53,287 nt of DNA, taken from the NCBI GenBank assembly GCA_017547845.1, contig JAFYNZ010000036.1:1-53287 (forward strand), read 5' to 3'. Source of the stretch: Muribaculaceae bacterium. GTDB taxonomy: Bacteria; Bacteroidota; Bacteroidia; Bacteroidales; Muribaculaceae. Below the pieces are notes generated by a model. It saw nothing but the letters and a program-made list of their open reading frames with translations, was not told the origin of the DNA and searched no databases. Shown piece after piece: positions 42,568 to 51,761 of this stretch. The translations under genes were made by a program, and so were the position numbers. Within the stretch, counting starts at the first letter, position 1, and every line of letters starts with the position of its first letter.

Positions 42568-44912
42568 CCAAGTCAGAAAAATACTCATCATTTTCATTTC
42601 GTCTCACGGCAGTTATTCTGATAGTGACCATGCTACTTTTTCTGGGTTGCCTGTTTACTATTGGTCGAACTGTAAATAATAATACGAGGACTGAAGAGAT
42701 TGATAAAGCTGAGTTTGCGCTTAATAATACTGTATTGCGTATCAACAATTTGTTGCAATCAGTAGAGGTAGCAACGCATGGTTTGGCATGGGTGATTAGC
42801 AATAACCTTGATGATCCGGAATACATGTACACCATCACCCAAAAAATGCTCGAAAGCAATAGTTTTGTGTCGGGTAGTGCTGTTGCGTTTGAACCATCTT
42901 ATTACAAGGAAAAGGGATTGCATTATTCGCCATACTCATATCGCGATTCGCTCAATAATATTGTCTCGATACAACTTGGTAATGAGGATTATAACTATTT
43001 TCACATGGACTGGTATCAGATACCAAAATTGCTTAATAAGCCTTATTGGAGCGAACCGTATTATGACACCGGTGGAGGGGAGATGATTATGACTACTTAC
43101 TCTCATCCCATCTACGATAAGGACAACAATCTAATAGCTATTTTCACTGCCGACCTATCGTTAGAATGGTTTGAGAAGCATGTTAATTCCGTCAAGTTGT
43201 ATCCTAACTCCTACAACTATATGCTTGGTCGTGGTGGAACATTTTTGGTGCACCCAAGGACTGATTTGATTCTCAATGAGACTATATTCTCTGAAGCACA
43301 TTTCATAGGCGATACTATCTTGTCGGCATTGGGCCATAAAATGATTGATGGTATGTCGGGCATGGAGTGTCGAATTGTTGACAATAACGAAGTATATACT
43401 TTTTACGCTCCGATTAAAGCTACAGGTTGGTCGGTCGGTGTTGTATGTGATTCGAATGACATCTTTGCCGGACTCTATGAAATTCATCGCATAAATATAA
43501 TCATAGCTGTTATTGGTTTGATTCTGCTTGTAGTGTTATGTTTCACTACTATTAAGCGAATGACAAGACCGTTGGAGCAATTTGCTCAATCGGCAAATGA
43601 GATTGCAGCCGGTAATTTTGATGTCACTTTGCCTCATATAAAGTCAAACAATGAAATGAAGATGCTCTATAACTCGTTTGAGTATATGAAGCATTCGTTG
43701 AATGATTATATCCATAAACTGCAAGTCACAACAGCTAATAAAGAGCGTATTGAAAGTGAGTTGCGTATTGCTCGTTCGATACAGCTTGGAATGGTTCCAA
43801 AGGTGTTTCCTCCGTTTCCTGAGCGAAAAGACATCGACCTATATGCACGCTTGATACCGGCTAAGGAGGTTGGAGGTGATTTGTATGATTTCTTTATTGA
43901 AAACAACAAGTTGCATTTCATTATCGGCGATGTTTCGGGTAAGGGTGTGCCTGCTTCGTTGGTAATGGCTGTGACATGTCGATTGTTTAGAACGATCGCC
44001 ACCAACACCAAAACGTCGTTGGATATTGTGCGTATTCTCAACAATGCTCTTTCAGACTCCAACGACTCGAATATGTTCTGCACAGCATTTGTCGGAATAC
44101 TCGATTTGACCACAGGTCGATTGGATTATTGCAATGCCGGACACAATCCTCCGGTCATTATCGGACCAAATGGAGATGCGATTTATTTAGATGTAATCTC
44201 AAATCTTGCTTTGGGTATATGGGGTACTTATGAATATCAAAGTCAAGAATGCTACTTGGAGAATTCGAGTGTGCTATTTATGTACACCGACGGCATCAAT
44301 GAGTCGGAAAATCAGAACAAGGAATTGTTCTCCAACGAGCGAATGGTGCAGTCGTTGCTAAGTAATTATAAAGCAGATGTACAGACCATTGTCGAAGGTC
44401 TTTTGAATGATGTCAACGAGCATGCCAAAGATACTCCTCAAAGTGATGATATCACAGTTCTTTGCTGTCGATACAATAGCCCATTGCAAAATGATGGTAA
44501 AGCTTTGTTTAAGGTGAAATTGAAAAATGAGATTTCAGAACTTGAGCAGATGAATACTTTTGTCGATGAGATAGGCGAAACGCTTAATCTGCCTACTGAA
44601 GAAGTGTTCCAAATTCGATTGGCAATGGAGGAGGCTGTTGCGAATGTCATTCTATATGCTTATCCGAAAGGGGAGAGCAATATTGTCGAATTGGAAGCTC
44701 AGTCAGATGGCGAAATGCTTTCAATACAAATCATTGATTATGGCATGGAATTCGACCCTACCAAAGCAGAAGAGGCTGACACTTCTCTCTCGTCAGAAGA
44801 TCGACCGATCGGAGGCTTAGGCATATTCTTAATACGTCAAGTAATGGATAGCGTTGAATATCAGCGTATTGATGGACGAAATGTTTTATTGATAACCAAG
44901 AAAATAAAGTAA
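42558..44912 (+). CDS. Cache-HAMP-SpoIIE phosphatase with C-terminal anti-sigma kinase domain
   Basis: 784 residues. Membrane helices at about 15-36 and 313-332 enclose a periplasmic double-Cache sensor (SGSAVAFEPSYYKEKG, PYWSEPYYDTGGGEMIMTTY, GWSVGVVCDSND). HAMP at 333-386. A SpoIIE-type PP2C phosphatase at about 400-640 has metal-binding Asp residues in EVGGDLYDF (Asp441), IIGDVSGKG (Asp458), YTDGINESEN and SDDITVL. Residues about 650-784 are an RsbW-like HATPase (LAMEEAVANVILYAYP, IIDYGMEFDP, GGLGIFLIRQVMD) with intact boxes. One chain thus holds both the antagonist phosphatase and the antagonist kinase, controlled by an external signal. The target is the STAS protein 20 bases downstream. 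Confidence 0.92.
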   Translation: MQIAKSEKYSSFSFRLTAVILIVTMLLFLGCLFTIGRTVNNNTRTEEIDKAEFALNNTVLRINNLLQSVEVATHGLAWVISNNLDDPEYMYTITQKMLESNSFVSGSAVAFEPSYYKEKGLHYSPYSYRDSLNNIVSIQLGNEDYNYFHMDWYQIPKLLNKPYWSEPYYDTGGGEMIMTTYSHPIYDKDNNLIAIFTADLSLEWFEKHVNSVKLYPNSYNYMLGRGGTFLVHPRTDLILNETIFSEAHFIGDTILSALGHKMIDGMSGMECRIVDNNEVYTFYAPIKATGWSVGVVCDSNDIFAGLYEIHRINIIIAVIGLILLVVLCFTTIKRMTRPLEQFAQSANEIAAGNFDVTLPHIKSNNEMKMLYNSFEYMKHSLNDYIHKLQVTTANKERIESELRIARSIQLGMVPKVFPPFPERKDIDLYARLIPAKEVGGDLYDFFIENNKLHFIIGDVSGKGVPASLVMAVTCRLFRTIATNTKTSLDIVRILNNALSDSNDSNMFCTAFVGILDLTTGRLDYCNAGHNPPVIIGPNGDAIYLDVISNLALGIWGTYEYQSQECYLENSSVLFMYTDGINESENQNKELFSNERMVQSLLSNYKADVQTIVEGLLNDVNEHAKDTPQSDDITVLCCRYNSPLQNDGKALFKVKLKNEISELEQMNTFVDEIGETLNLPTEEVFQIRLAMEEAVANVILYAYPKGESNIVELEAQSDGEMLSIQIIDYGMEFDPTKAEEADTSLSSEDRPIGGLGIFLIRQVMDSVEYQRIDGRNVLLITKKIK

Positions 44913-44932
44913 ACAAATCAATCAACTAATAT

Positions 44933-45232
44933 ATGGAAGTAAAAATATCACAGACACCGGAATGTACGGAAGTTGCTATAATCGGCAGACTTGATACGCT
45001 CACATCACCCGAATTAGACCAAGCCTTGAAGCCAATCATTGCTACTTCGGATATGCTAATATTTGAATGCACTGATTTGGAGTACGTCAGCAGTTCGGGC
45101 CTAAGAGTAATTCTTTTTACGCAGAAGATGCAGTCGGCTGCAGGCAAGAAGTTTGTTATTCGTAATCTCAACAAGGAGGTGCGTTCTGTCTTTGATCTCA
45201 CCGGTTTCTCAAAGATTATCACAATTGAGTGA
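44933..45232 (+). CDS. STAS-domain anti-sigma factor antagonist
   Basis: 99 residues, one STAS domain as in SpoIIAA/RsbV: VAIIGRLDTLTSPELDQAL, then LEYVSSSGLRVIL with the phosphorylatable serine (residues 53-55), and FDLTGFSKII. It would be phosphorylated by the HATPase domain and dephosphorylated by the PP2C domain of the preceding protein. No sigma factor gene lies nearby, so the final target may be the ATPase C-terminal domain or an unlinked protein (inference). Confidence 0.92.
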   Translation: MEVKISQTPECTEVAIIGRLDTLTSPELDQALKPIIATSDMLIFECTDLEYVSSSGLRVILFTQKMQSAAGKKFVIRNLNKEVRSVFDLTGFSKIITIE

Positions 45233-45233
45233 C

Positions 45234-45941
45234 GTGACAGTAAAAGGATTTATAGAGAAATATCGTCTGGCTTTTGGAGATAAAGTGCCACTTCCGATAG
45301 CATTCGGATATAGTGATATACCTGTTTCGGAGATAAAGACTGTGCCCAAGTGCTTGGTCGGTAGCATCAGCAATGTCCGACATGGTGACTCTTTGACACT
45401 TTCTGCCGACAATGTCATTTGTGGAGGAGGTGGACTTTATACAGCCTTTACAGATATGCCGGAGCGTGTGCCGATATTCGTCTCTGAGGTGGAGCATTAC
45501 AAGAAGACAAAGGAGATGGTCGTAGACTATGTTCGTGGGTTGAACATCGAGTTAACACAAAAACCTTATTTGAATTTTGTCAGGATTGACAATCTTAAGG
45601 AGTGGAGTGATGCGCAAGCATTACTGTTTTTTGCTACTCCCGACATGCTTGCCGGACTTTGCTCATGGGCATTTTATGACAATAATTCGCCTGAGACTGT
45701 CGTGACACAGTTTGCATCGGGCTGTGCATCGATTGTTACACGAGCCATTACCGAAAATCGCGCGAAAGGTCGTCGGTGTTTTATCGGAATGCTCGACCCA
45801 TCGGCGCGACCTCTTATTCCGGAAAATGAGTTGACATTCACTATTCCGATGTGCAGATTGATGGAAATGCTCGACACAATGGACGACTCGTCGCTCTATC
45901 AAAAAGCCTTTTCTGCTCTAAGACGACGCATCAATAGATAG
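45234..45941 (+). CDS. DUF169 (COG2043) protein
   Basis: About 235 residues from GTG 45234, one base after the STAS stop; TTG 45225 is an alternative start. Motifs are PLPIAFGYSDIP, CGGGGLYTAFTDMP, VTQFASGCASIVTRA and GRRCFIGMLDPSARPLIP, with conserved cysteines in the last two and in VICGGGG. The family has been seen in anaerobes and archaea and its role is not known to me. Tight linkage to the partner-switch genes makes it the most likely effector or enzyme of this system. The predicted protein is cytoplasmic. Confidence 0.8.
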   Translation: MTVKGFIEKYRLAFGDKVPLPIAFGYSDIPVSEIKTVPKCLVGSISNVRHGDSLTLSADNVICGGGGLYTAFTDMPERVPIFVSEVEHYKKTKEMVVDYVRGLNIELTQKPYLNFVRIDNLKEWSDAQALLFFATPDMLAGLCSWAFYDNNSPETVVTQFASGCASIVTRAITENRAKGRRCFIGMLDPSARPLIPENELTFTIPMCRLMEMLDTMDDSSLYQKAFSALRRRINR

Positions 45942-46017
45942 TCATCGAGTATCTATTTCATTCATTCGTTTTAAAGGTCATTAATAGCATCTGCTAATTT
46001 AGAATTTATCAGCGTAT

Positions 46018-46308
46018 ATGCGTTTTAAACTCAAAATAGTGCTACATGGCAAGTCGTTTCGTATCAGACTCAAGGAGCATGGGTCGGTCGGAATTTGGTC
46101 CGAGGTTGATTATGATTCGACTCGTTTTGATTTGCAAAGCGACTTCAAATACAATAGATTGGAAAAGTCGGGTTGTCCCGGTGGTGATGATGGCAAACGA
46201 ATATATGTGTTGACACCTCTCCGAAGAGGCTTTGCTATCTTCTCAATTAATCATATCTTTCGCGGGACGATAGTTGATAAACACTATTACATAACCCTTA
46301 CGATATAA
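46018..46308 (+). CDS. small protein resembling chagasin-type protease inhibitors
   Basis: 96 residues, with no signal peptide. The pattern LKEHGSVGIWSEVDYD, GGDDGKRIYVLTPLRRGFAIFS and a last strand ending HYYITLTI follows the order of the I42 (chagasin) inhibitor fold: an N-terminal loop in place of NPTTGY, then the GxG-xF-F-a-xxG strand pair. Several loop residues differ, so the match is by pattern only. Chagasins block papain-like cysteine proteases; a cytoplasmic form next to the DUF169 operon has no obvious target. It could be an unrelated beta-sandwich protein. Confidence 0.45.
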   Translation: MRFKLKIVLHGKSFRIRLKEHGSVGIWSEVDYDSTRFDLQSDFKYNRLEKSGCPGGDDGKRIYVLTPLRRGFAIFSINHIFRGTIVDKHYYITLTI

Positions 46309-46456
46309 CATCTATTGTGGTTTATAATCGTTAGGTAAAAGCATTTTGTGGGTATAAGAATTAGAATTGCCACTATCTATTGCGATTTGATACGCATTTG
46401 GACCTGATATCCATAGTGATACGACGCAAACGAACTCAGTTTTACACATCATAAGC

Positions 46457-46493
46457 GACGCTGCCCAACATCGATTGGACAGCGTCTCCTTTT
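46457..46493. terminator. terminator between convergent genes
   Basis: GACGCTG pairs with CAGCGTC, then CCAA with TTGG after one mismatch, followed by TCCTTTTAT. It also serves the minus-strand MscS gene in the other direction, where A-rich sequence lies upstream. Confidence 0.75.
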
Positions 46494-46528
46494 ATCTTGA
46501 AGAATTGGAAGATTGATTGTTGGTGTGT

Positions 46529-48019
46529 TCAATCGTCTACGGGCTGTGACGATTGGTTGTCGGGGGTGTCTTTCTTGATGAAAGGATGAGGTAGGCCGTA
46601 AAGGTTGTCGGGGTTGCCACCGGCTTCGAGGTAGCCTTCGTTTACACTGTCTCTACCTGATGGATTTTCAAATGTGTAAAGTTTGAATTTCGGAAGGACT
46701 GCGGCTATATGTTCGAAGACTTCAGATTGGATACACTCGTATTCTACCCATTCGGAGGTAGCAGTGAAGCAATAGACTTGCAATGGTATGCCGTTGGGTG
46801 TTTGCTCTTGTGTGTAGACAAAGCAAAGGCTTCCTTCGGAGTCAATGTGAGGGTGCTGTTGAAGGTACATGCCGATATATGCTCTGAGAAGACCGAGGTT
46901 TGTCTCAATCGTGCCATTGACAAGTCCCTGAGAATTGTTGATGTTTTCCTCTTTGCCTGCTTGCTTTTGGGCCAACTTAGTGTCGATGTATTCTTTCATA
47001 CCCGGGAGAGCAGCGACCATCTCAAGGATTTCATCGTCTACAAATTTCACACTATCGGCGTCTATCATATAGTTGCGCATAATGCGACGACGGTCCATTG
47101 TTTTCATGTTGCGATAGTTTTGGAATGAACCGGTGATTAGCGAATAGGGTGGGAGTGTGGTGATGGTATTGTCCCAGTTCTGAACCTTGACCGAAACCAG
47201 AGAGACCTCCTTTACCGTACCATTTGCGTTTGCGCCATCTACCTTGATCCAGTCGCCTTCGCGAAGCATATCGTTGTCGGATAGTTGCACGCCTGCCACA
47301 ACGCCGAGGATACTATCTTTGAATACCAACATCAGCACAGCAGCAAATGCACTCAATCCGGCAATCAGAGTGACCGGGGATCGGTCGACAATGATTGAGA
47401 CAATGACTATTGTTGCAAGAATCCAGATTGTGCCCTTTACAAGTTGGGCTATGCCTCGCAAGGGCATATTCTTCTTGTTGCGAGTGATGTCAAAGTTTTT
47501 ATAAATAGCTGTTATAAGCGTTGTTGCGGCTATTGCGCTGACGAATACGACATATATCCATCCACATTTTGTGAGCAGAAGCGAAAGGTTTTCTGTCGGC
47601 TCATACATCACCTGGATGAATGCAAGGAAAAGGATTGGCGGAATGATACGGCTGAGTTTGGAGAAAAAACTTTCAGACTCAAGCGATAGCATGAAATGAC
47701 CTTTATAGTGATATGGTATGTTTCGTATGATTTTTACCAGAATCCATCTCACGACTGCTCCAACACCAAACGCTAATAATATCACAAGAGTAGCGTAGAG
47801 TGCCTTTTCTGCACTTTCGACACCCTCCAGACCGATGAGCGACAAGGTGGCGTCGACAAAATCCATCACTTGAGTAGCGATGAAATGTGTGCCGGCTTCT
47901 GCTTTATCCGATAGTTGAAGCGAATGTCCGATGTGCATAGGCTCTGAAGTCGCACCACTCATTTTGTTGGAAATCGTATCGGTGATATTGTTGACTGTAT
48001 CTATGGTTGTTGTCATCAT
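46529..48019 (-). CDS. MscS-family mechanosensitive channel
   Basis: 496 residues with about five membrane helices (about 70-92, 120-140, 150-175, 195-220, 225-250). The pore helix and following beta domain are seen in LSAFAAVLMLVFKDSILGVV, VQLSDNDMLREGDWIKVDG, and VKVQNWDNTITTLPPYSLIT. The long cytoplasmic C-terminal domain resembles the YbdG-type group. It releases solutes on osmotic downshift. The N-terminal 60 residues are Ser/Thr-rich and unrecognised. A weak promoter box (TAATTTTG at 48044-48051, minus strand) precedes it. Confidence 0.88.
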   Translation of the reverse strand: MMTTTIDTVNNITDTISNKMSGATSEPMHIGHSLQLSDKAEAGTHFIATQVMDFVDATLSLIGLEGVESAEKALYATLVILLAFGVGAVVRWILVKIIRNIPYHYKGHFMLSLESESFFSKLSRIIPPILFLAFIQVMYEPTENLSLLLTKCGWIYVVFVSAIAATTLITAIYKNFDITRNKKNMPLRGIAQLVKGTIWILATIVIVSIIVDRSPVTLIAGLSAFAAVLMLVFKDSILGVVAGVQLSDNDMLREGDWIKVDGANANGTVKEVSLVSVKVQNWDNTITTLPPYSLITGSFQNYRNMKTMDRRRIMRNYMIDADSVKFVDDEILEMVAALPGMKEYIDTKLAQKQAGKEENINNSQGLVNGTIETNLGLLRAYIGMYLQQHPHIDSEGSLCFVYTQEQTPNGIPLQVYCFTATSEWVEYECIQSEVFEHIAAVLPKFKLYTFENPSGRDSVNEGYLEAGGNPDNLYGLPHPFIKKDTPDNQSSQPVDD

Positions 48020-48276
48020 TTTTGGGTTTTATTATTCGACAACAAAATTAGCGAAATAGTTTTTTATAATCTATGGATAATCAGAGTTTTAATTGTCTAT
48101 TAACATCTCTTAACTGTAGGGTGATTTTGAGTTTTGCACATAAGAAACTGCTATGTGCAGAAATGGAAAAACATGTTTTAAAACATAATTCCTTTGTAAA
48201 ACTCTGACACATAGTGAGTTGACTTGTTGATTTTTGGTATATTAAGAGTCGTTTTAGATAATTTAAGGGTAAAAAA

Positions 48277-48308
48277 TTGGCACATTAGGTTTAATTTGCT
48301 TATCTTTA
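48277..48308 (+). promoter_or_regulatory. probable promoter of the M23 gene
   Basis: TTG at 48277-48279, 21 bases, then TATCTTTA at 48301-48308, one base from consensus. The leader before the gene is about 105 bases and AT-rich, with no other feature in the gap 48020-48416. Confidence 0.5.
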
Positions 48309-48416
48309 CTACCGAAAAATTTAAAGGTTTAAAAAAGTTTAAATTAAACGACGGCTATTATTTTGATGTTGTGGAATTTAAACGAAACAAAACACTAAAG
48401 AAGACAGTAAAAGAAA

Positions 48417-49352
48417 ATGAATTTAATAAAGATAATGGGTATCACTTGTCTGTCGTTGATGACAATCTTCGGCGCTCATGCTCAGAAGACTAACAAGAAC
48501 CCACACTCTAATGCACACAAGGATTTGATTGCAAAGCAGACGAATGTGAAGGATCAAATCAAACTTATAGATGACGATACATTCATAGATTTCGGTTTCG
48601 AAAATATTGAGCCGGAACCGGATATCTACACAGAGGGTTGGAATAGCCGCAGCGTAAATCCTTATAACGCTGCTGAAGTTCCACAGACTGCTGTGATTGA
48701 TGTGGCAGGTTACGCAATGCCTCACTATGGCAAGATGACATCTGCTTATGGTTGGAGAAAGCGTTTCGGTCGCATGCACAAGGGCGTCGATATCAACATC
48801 AAGATGAACGATACTATCTACGCTGCTTTCGATGGTAAGGTGCGTCTTACCAACTATGAAGCGCGTGGTTATGGCAACTACGTTATCCTTCGCCACCCTA
48901 ACGACTTGGAGACTGTCTATGGTCACTTAAATAAATTTCTTGTTAAGAAGGACCAATATGTGAAGGCAGGCGATCCTATCGGTCTGGGCGGTAGCACAGG
49001 ACGAAGCACAGGACCTCACCTCCACTTTGAAACACGCTACATGGGTTATGCTATCAACCCATCGGCTATCTTTGACTTTGCAAATCATACTACTCACACC
49101 GATACATACACATTCGATAAGAATACTTACCAGAATGCTCGTAACTACGCGCCTGAAAAGACTACTGAGTCTATGCCGAAAAACACCTACAAGCAGGCAA
49201 GCAAGGAGCGTAAGACTTATAAGGTGAAGAAGGGTGAGACTTTGTCGAAGATTGCCAAGAAAAATGGTATATCGGTAACGACATTGTGTAAACTCAATGG
49301 TCTAAAGAAGACCTCTACACTAAGAGTTGGTCAGACATTAAGAGTGAAATAA
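48417..49352 (+). CDS. M23 peptidase with C-terminal LysM domain
   Basis: 311 residues with a signal peptide (1-22, FGAHAQ). The M23 (LytM) domain at about 95-215 carries zinc ligands in RMHKGVDINI (His, Asp) and GPHLHFETRY (HxH). The LysM domain at about 262-311 (YKVKKGETLSKIAKKNGISV, TLRVGQTLRVK) binds glycan. It is a periplasmic endopeptidase that cuts peptidoglycan cross-links, probably for growth or division. The link between the domains is Thr/Asn/Lys-rich. Confidence 0.92.
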   Translation: MNLIKIMGITCLSLMTIFGAHAQKTNKNPHSNAHKDLIAKQTNVKDQIKLIDDDTFIDFGFENIEPEPDIYTEGWNSRSVNPYNAAEVPQTAVIDVAGYAMPHYGKMTSAYGWRKRFGRMHKGVDINIKMNDTIYAAFDGKVRLTNYEARGYGNYVILRHPNDLETVYGHLNKFLVKKDQYVKAGDPIGLGGSTGRSTGPHLHFETRYMGYAINPSAIFDFANHTTHTDTYTFDKNTYQNARNYAPEKTTESMPKNTYKQASKERKTYKVKKGETLSKIAKKNGISVTTLCKLNGLKKTSTLRVGQTLRVK

Positions 49353-49405
49353 TCAACTATATGTTTTGATGGGGGTTGGCATTAGTTAACCCCATTTTTT
49401 TACAC

Positions 49406-49618
49406 ATGAAATTCAGATCAAGCTTTTTTCGTTTAATACTGATTGTTGCATTGGGCGTTGTTGTAGGGACTTTGTTTGTTGGGTTATGGAGTAGTTGCGA
49501 CCACAGCGTGTCAGAGAGTGTCGATAATCATCACGATGTGTCCACAGGTAAGTCCCTGATATGTGTGCCTACCAATAAATATCAGACCAATTGGTTGATT
49601 GTCCGTCGACCCACGTAG
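49406..49618 (+). CDS. possible small membrane or lipoprotein
   Basis: 70 residues from ATG 49406: a basic start (MKFRSSFFR), one hydrophobic segment (about 10-30) ending in LWSSC, then a polar tail. The cysteine could be a lipid anchor, though the box is not canonical. No family is recognised. It is the only plausible gene in the 427-base gap; a spurious frame is possible. Confidence 0.35.
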   Translation: MKFRSSFFRLILIVALGVVVGTLFVGLWSSCDHSVSESVDNHHDVSTGKSLICVPTNKYQTNWLIVRRPT

Positions 49619-49734
49619 TTAATACGTTTCAATGTCTTGAACTATCTTTATGATGTCCTTACAGTTTAGAGTGTTTTTTGACATTCTCGTTGGAAAAACT
49701 AAGAACATTTAGTGATTAATTCGGTTATTTTTGT

Positions 49735-49742
49735 TAAGTTTG
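49735..49742 (+). promoter_or_regulatory. -7 element before the nucleoside transporter
   Basis: TAAGTTTG fits TAnnTTTG, 37 bases before the ATG; no good -33 element is seen. Confidence 0.45.
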
Positions 49743-49779
49743 CAGATGATTTAACGATAACATTAATAATAGAAGACAT

Positions 49780-51054
49780 ATGAAAGGTATAAAGGGTCGA
49801 TTGACCATAATGAATTTTCTCGAGTTTGCCGTGTGGGGTAGCTATCTCACATCTATGGGTGGCTACTTGGCGCAAGTCGGATTGCAAGAATATATCGGTT
49901 GGTTTTACGCAGTGCAAGGAATCGTATCGCTATTTATGCCGGCATTAATCGGTATTATTGCCGACAGATTTATGAGTGCTCACAAAGTGTTGTCATTGTG
50001 CCACTTGATAGCGGGTCTGTCGATGTTGGGAGTAGGTGCCTATGCATTTTCATCGCCTGACGCTTTGTCATTCCCGATATTGTTTGGCATCTATACGCTA
50101 AGCGTAGCATTTTTCATGCCGACGATTGGTCTATCCAATTCTGTAGCATATTCAGCACTCAATGGAGCGGGACTTGATACCATCAAGCATTTTCCTTCAA
50201 TCAGAATTTTCGGTACGATTGGTTTCATTTGCGCGATGTTGTTGGTTGACTTCTTGGGTTTTCAACACAATCCTGGTCAGTTTTATACATCGGGCGTCAT
50301 AGGTCTTATATTGTCGCTTTATGCTCTTAGTTTGCCGGCATGTCCTGTGTCAAAGGGTCCGAAAACAGGTTCCTTTATCGATACTTTTGGTCTTCGTGCA
50401 TTCGCGTTGTTTAAGCAGAAGAAGATGGCTGTATTCTTTATCTTCTCAATGCTTTTGGGTGTATCTCTTCAGATTACAAATGGTTTTGCCAATCCATTCA
50501 TCACTGCGTTTGGCAATGTTGCAGAATATGCCGATACTTTCGGAGCTCAGCATGCCAATGCCTTGATTTCATTGTCGCAAGTCAGCGAGACACTTTGTAT
50601 ACTTTTGATTCCTTTCTTTTTAAAGCGATTTGGTATTAAGATTGTGATGCTAATCGCTATGTTGGGCTGGGTATTGCGTTTTGGTCTCTTCGGTCTTGGC
50701 AATCCCGGTGATGGTGTATGGATGTTTATACTATCGATGATTGTCTACGGCGTGGCATTCGACTTCTTCAATGTTTCGGGCTCGTTGTATGTCGATAAGG
50801 AGACAGATTCGTCAATCAGAAGTAGTGCGCAAGGCTTGTTTATGATTATGACCAACGGTATTGGTGCGACAATCGGTACGCTTGGTGCTCAAGAGGTCAT
50901 CAATCATTTCGTATATTCGCAGACTGATGTGCTTGCTCAACTTGATGGTTGGAGCACATCGTGGTTGATTTTTGCAGCTTACGCATTAGTAGTAGCTGTA
51001 TTGTTTGCCATCATCTTCAAATATAAGCACCAACCTGAAAAGCTACAGCGATGA
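49780..51054 (+). CDS. NupG-like nucleoside:proton symporter (MFS)
   Basis: 424 residues with twelve hydrophobic segments. MNFLEFAVWGSYLTSMGGYL and FYAVQGIVSLFMPALIGIIA match the start of NupG/XapB-type carriers. Later segments such as FPSIRIFGTIGFICAMLLVD and GVAFDFFNVSGSLYVDKE also fit. It imports nucleosides using the proton gradient. It overlaps the rsmE start by four bases, an odd functional pairing but clearly one transcript. Confidence 0.85.
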   Translation: MKGIKGRLTIMNFLEFAVWGSYLTSMGGYLAQVGLQEYIGWFYAVQGIVSLFMPALIGIIADRFMSAHKVLSLCHLIAGLSMLGVGAYAFSSPDALSFPILFGIYTLSVAFFMPTIGLSNSVAYSALNGAGLDTIKHFPSIRIFGTIGFICAMLLVDFLGFQHNPGQFYTSGVIGLILSLYALSLPACPVSKGPKTGSFIDTFGLRAFALFKQKKMAVFFIFSMLLGVSLQITNGFANPFITAFGNVAEYADTFGAQHANALISLSQVSETLCILLIPFFLKRFGIKIVMLIAMLGWVLRFGLFGLGNPGDGVWMFILSMIVYGVAFDFFNVSGSLYVDKETDSSIRSSAQGLFMIMTNGIGATIGTLGAQEVINHFVYSQTDVLAQLDGWSTSWLIFAAYALVVAVLFAIIFKYKHQPEKLQR

Positions 51055-51761
51055 TACAGTTTTTTGCACCGGAGATAAAGCAGACCAAATGTTTGCCTGA
51101 AACTGAGTCGCAACATTGCGTTAAAGTGTTGCGAATGAAGCAGGGCGACCGGATAGTTGTTACTGACGGCAAGGGATATCGCTATCAGTGCACAATCGTT
51201 GACCCTCACCATAAGCACGTCTATGTCAATATAGATGCAGAGGAGGAGATTGCTTGTCATTGGGGGTGCACGATAGCTGTGGCTGTCGCACCGACGAAGA
51301 ATATGGACCGCATGGAGTGGTTTGCCGAAAAAGCGACTGAAGCCGGTATAGACCGCGTTGTGCCATTGAAGTGTGCTCATAGTGAGCGTAAAGAACTCAA
51401 AACTGAACGCCTGCGCAAAATCCTCGTCTCAGCGATGAATCAGAGTCTGAAGACAACGCTGCCACAACTTGACGAAATGACCAAGTTTGAAACGCTTGTC
51501 AAGACCGATTTCGATGGTCAGAAGTTTATCGGTTATTGCGATGATGCATTGCCACGAAAGAGCTTTGTGAAAGAATATAAACCGGGAAGCAATGTGTTGA
51601 TTCTCATCGGTCCGGAGGGTGATTTTTCTCCTCAAGAAGTCGAATTGGCGATGAACCATGGATTTGTGCCGGTGACATTCGGCGATAGCAGATTTCGCAC
51701 AGAGTCGGCGGCCTTGTTTGGTGTCAATGCAGTGCATGCAATCAATCAACTGATGAAATGA
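51051..51761 (+). CDS. rsmE: 16S rRNA m3U1498 methyltransferase
   Basis: 236 residues. A SPOUT-fold enzyme that methylates U1498 with S-adenosylmethionine. An N-terminal PUA-like part (ESQHCVKVLRMKQGDRIVV) is followed by the knot: VAVAPTKNMDRMEWFAEKA, TEAGIDRVVPL, LILIGPEGDFSPQE and FGDSRFRTESAALFG. GPEGDF in place of GPEGGF is a mild variation. It overlaps the following gene by four bases. Confidence 0.93.
   Translation: MIQFFAPEIKQTKCLPETESQHCVKVLRMKQGDRIVVTDGKGYRYQCTIVDPHHKHVYVNIDAEEEIACHWGCTIAVAVAPTKNMDRMEWFAEKATEAGIDRVVPLKCAHSERKELKTERLRKILVSAMNQSLKTTLPQLDEMTKFETLVKTDFDGQKFIGYCDDALPRKSFVKEYKPGSNVLILIGPEGDFSPQEVELAMNHGFVPVTFGDSRFRTESAALFGVNAVHAINQLMK

Noticed and set aside
48224-48493. 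89-codon plus-strand frame overlapping the M23 gene start
   Set aside because: It overlaps the M23 signal peptide in another frame and has Lys/Asn-rich AT-driven composition.
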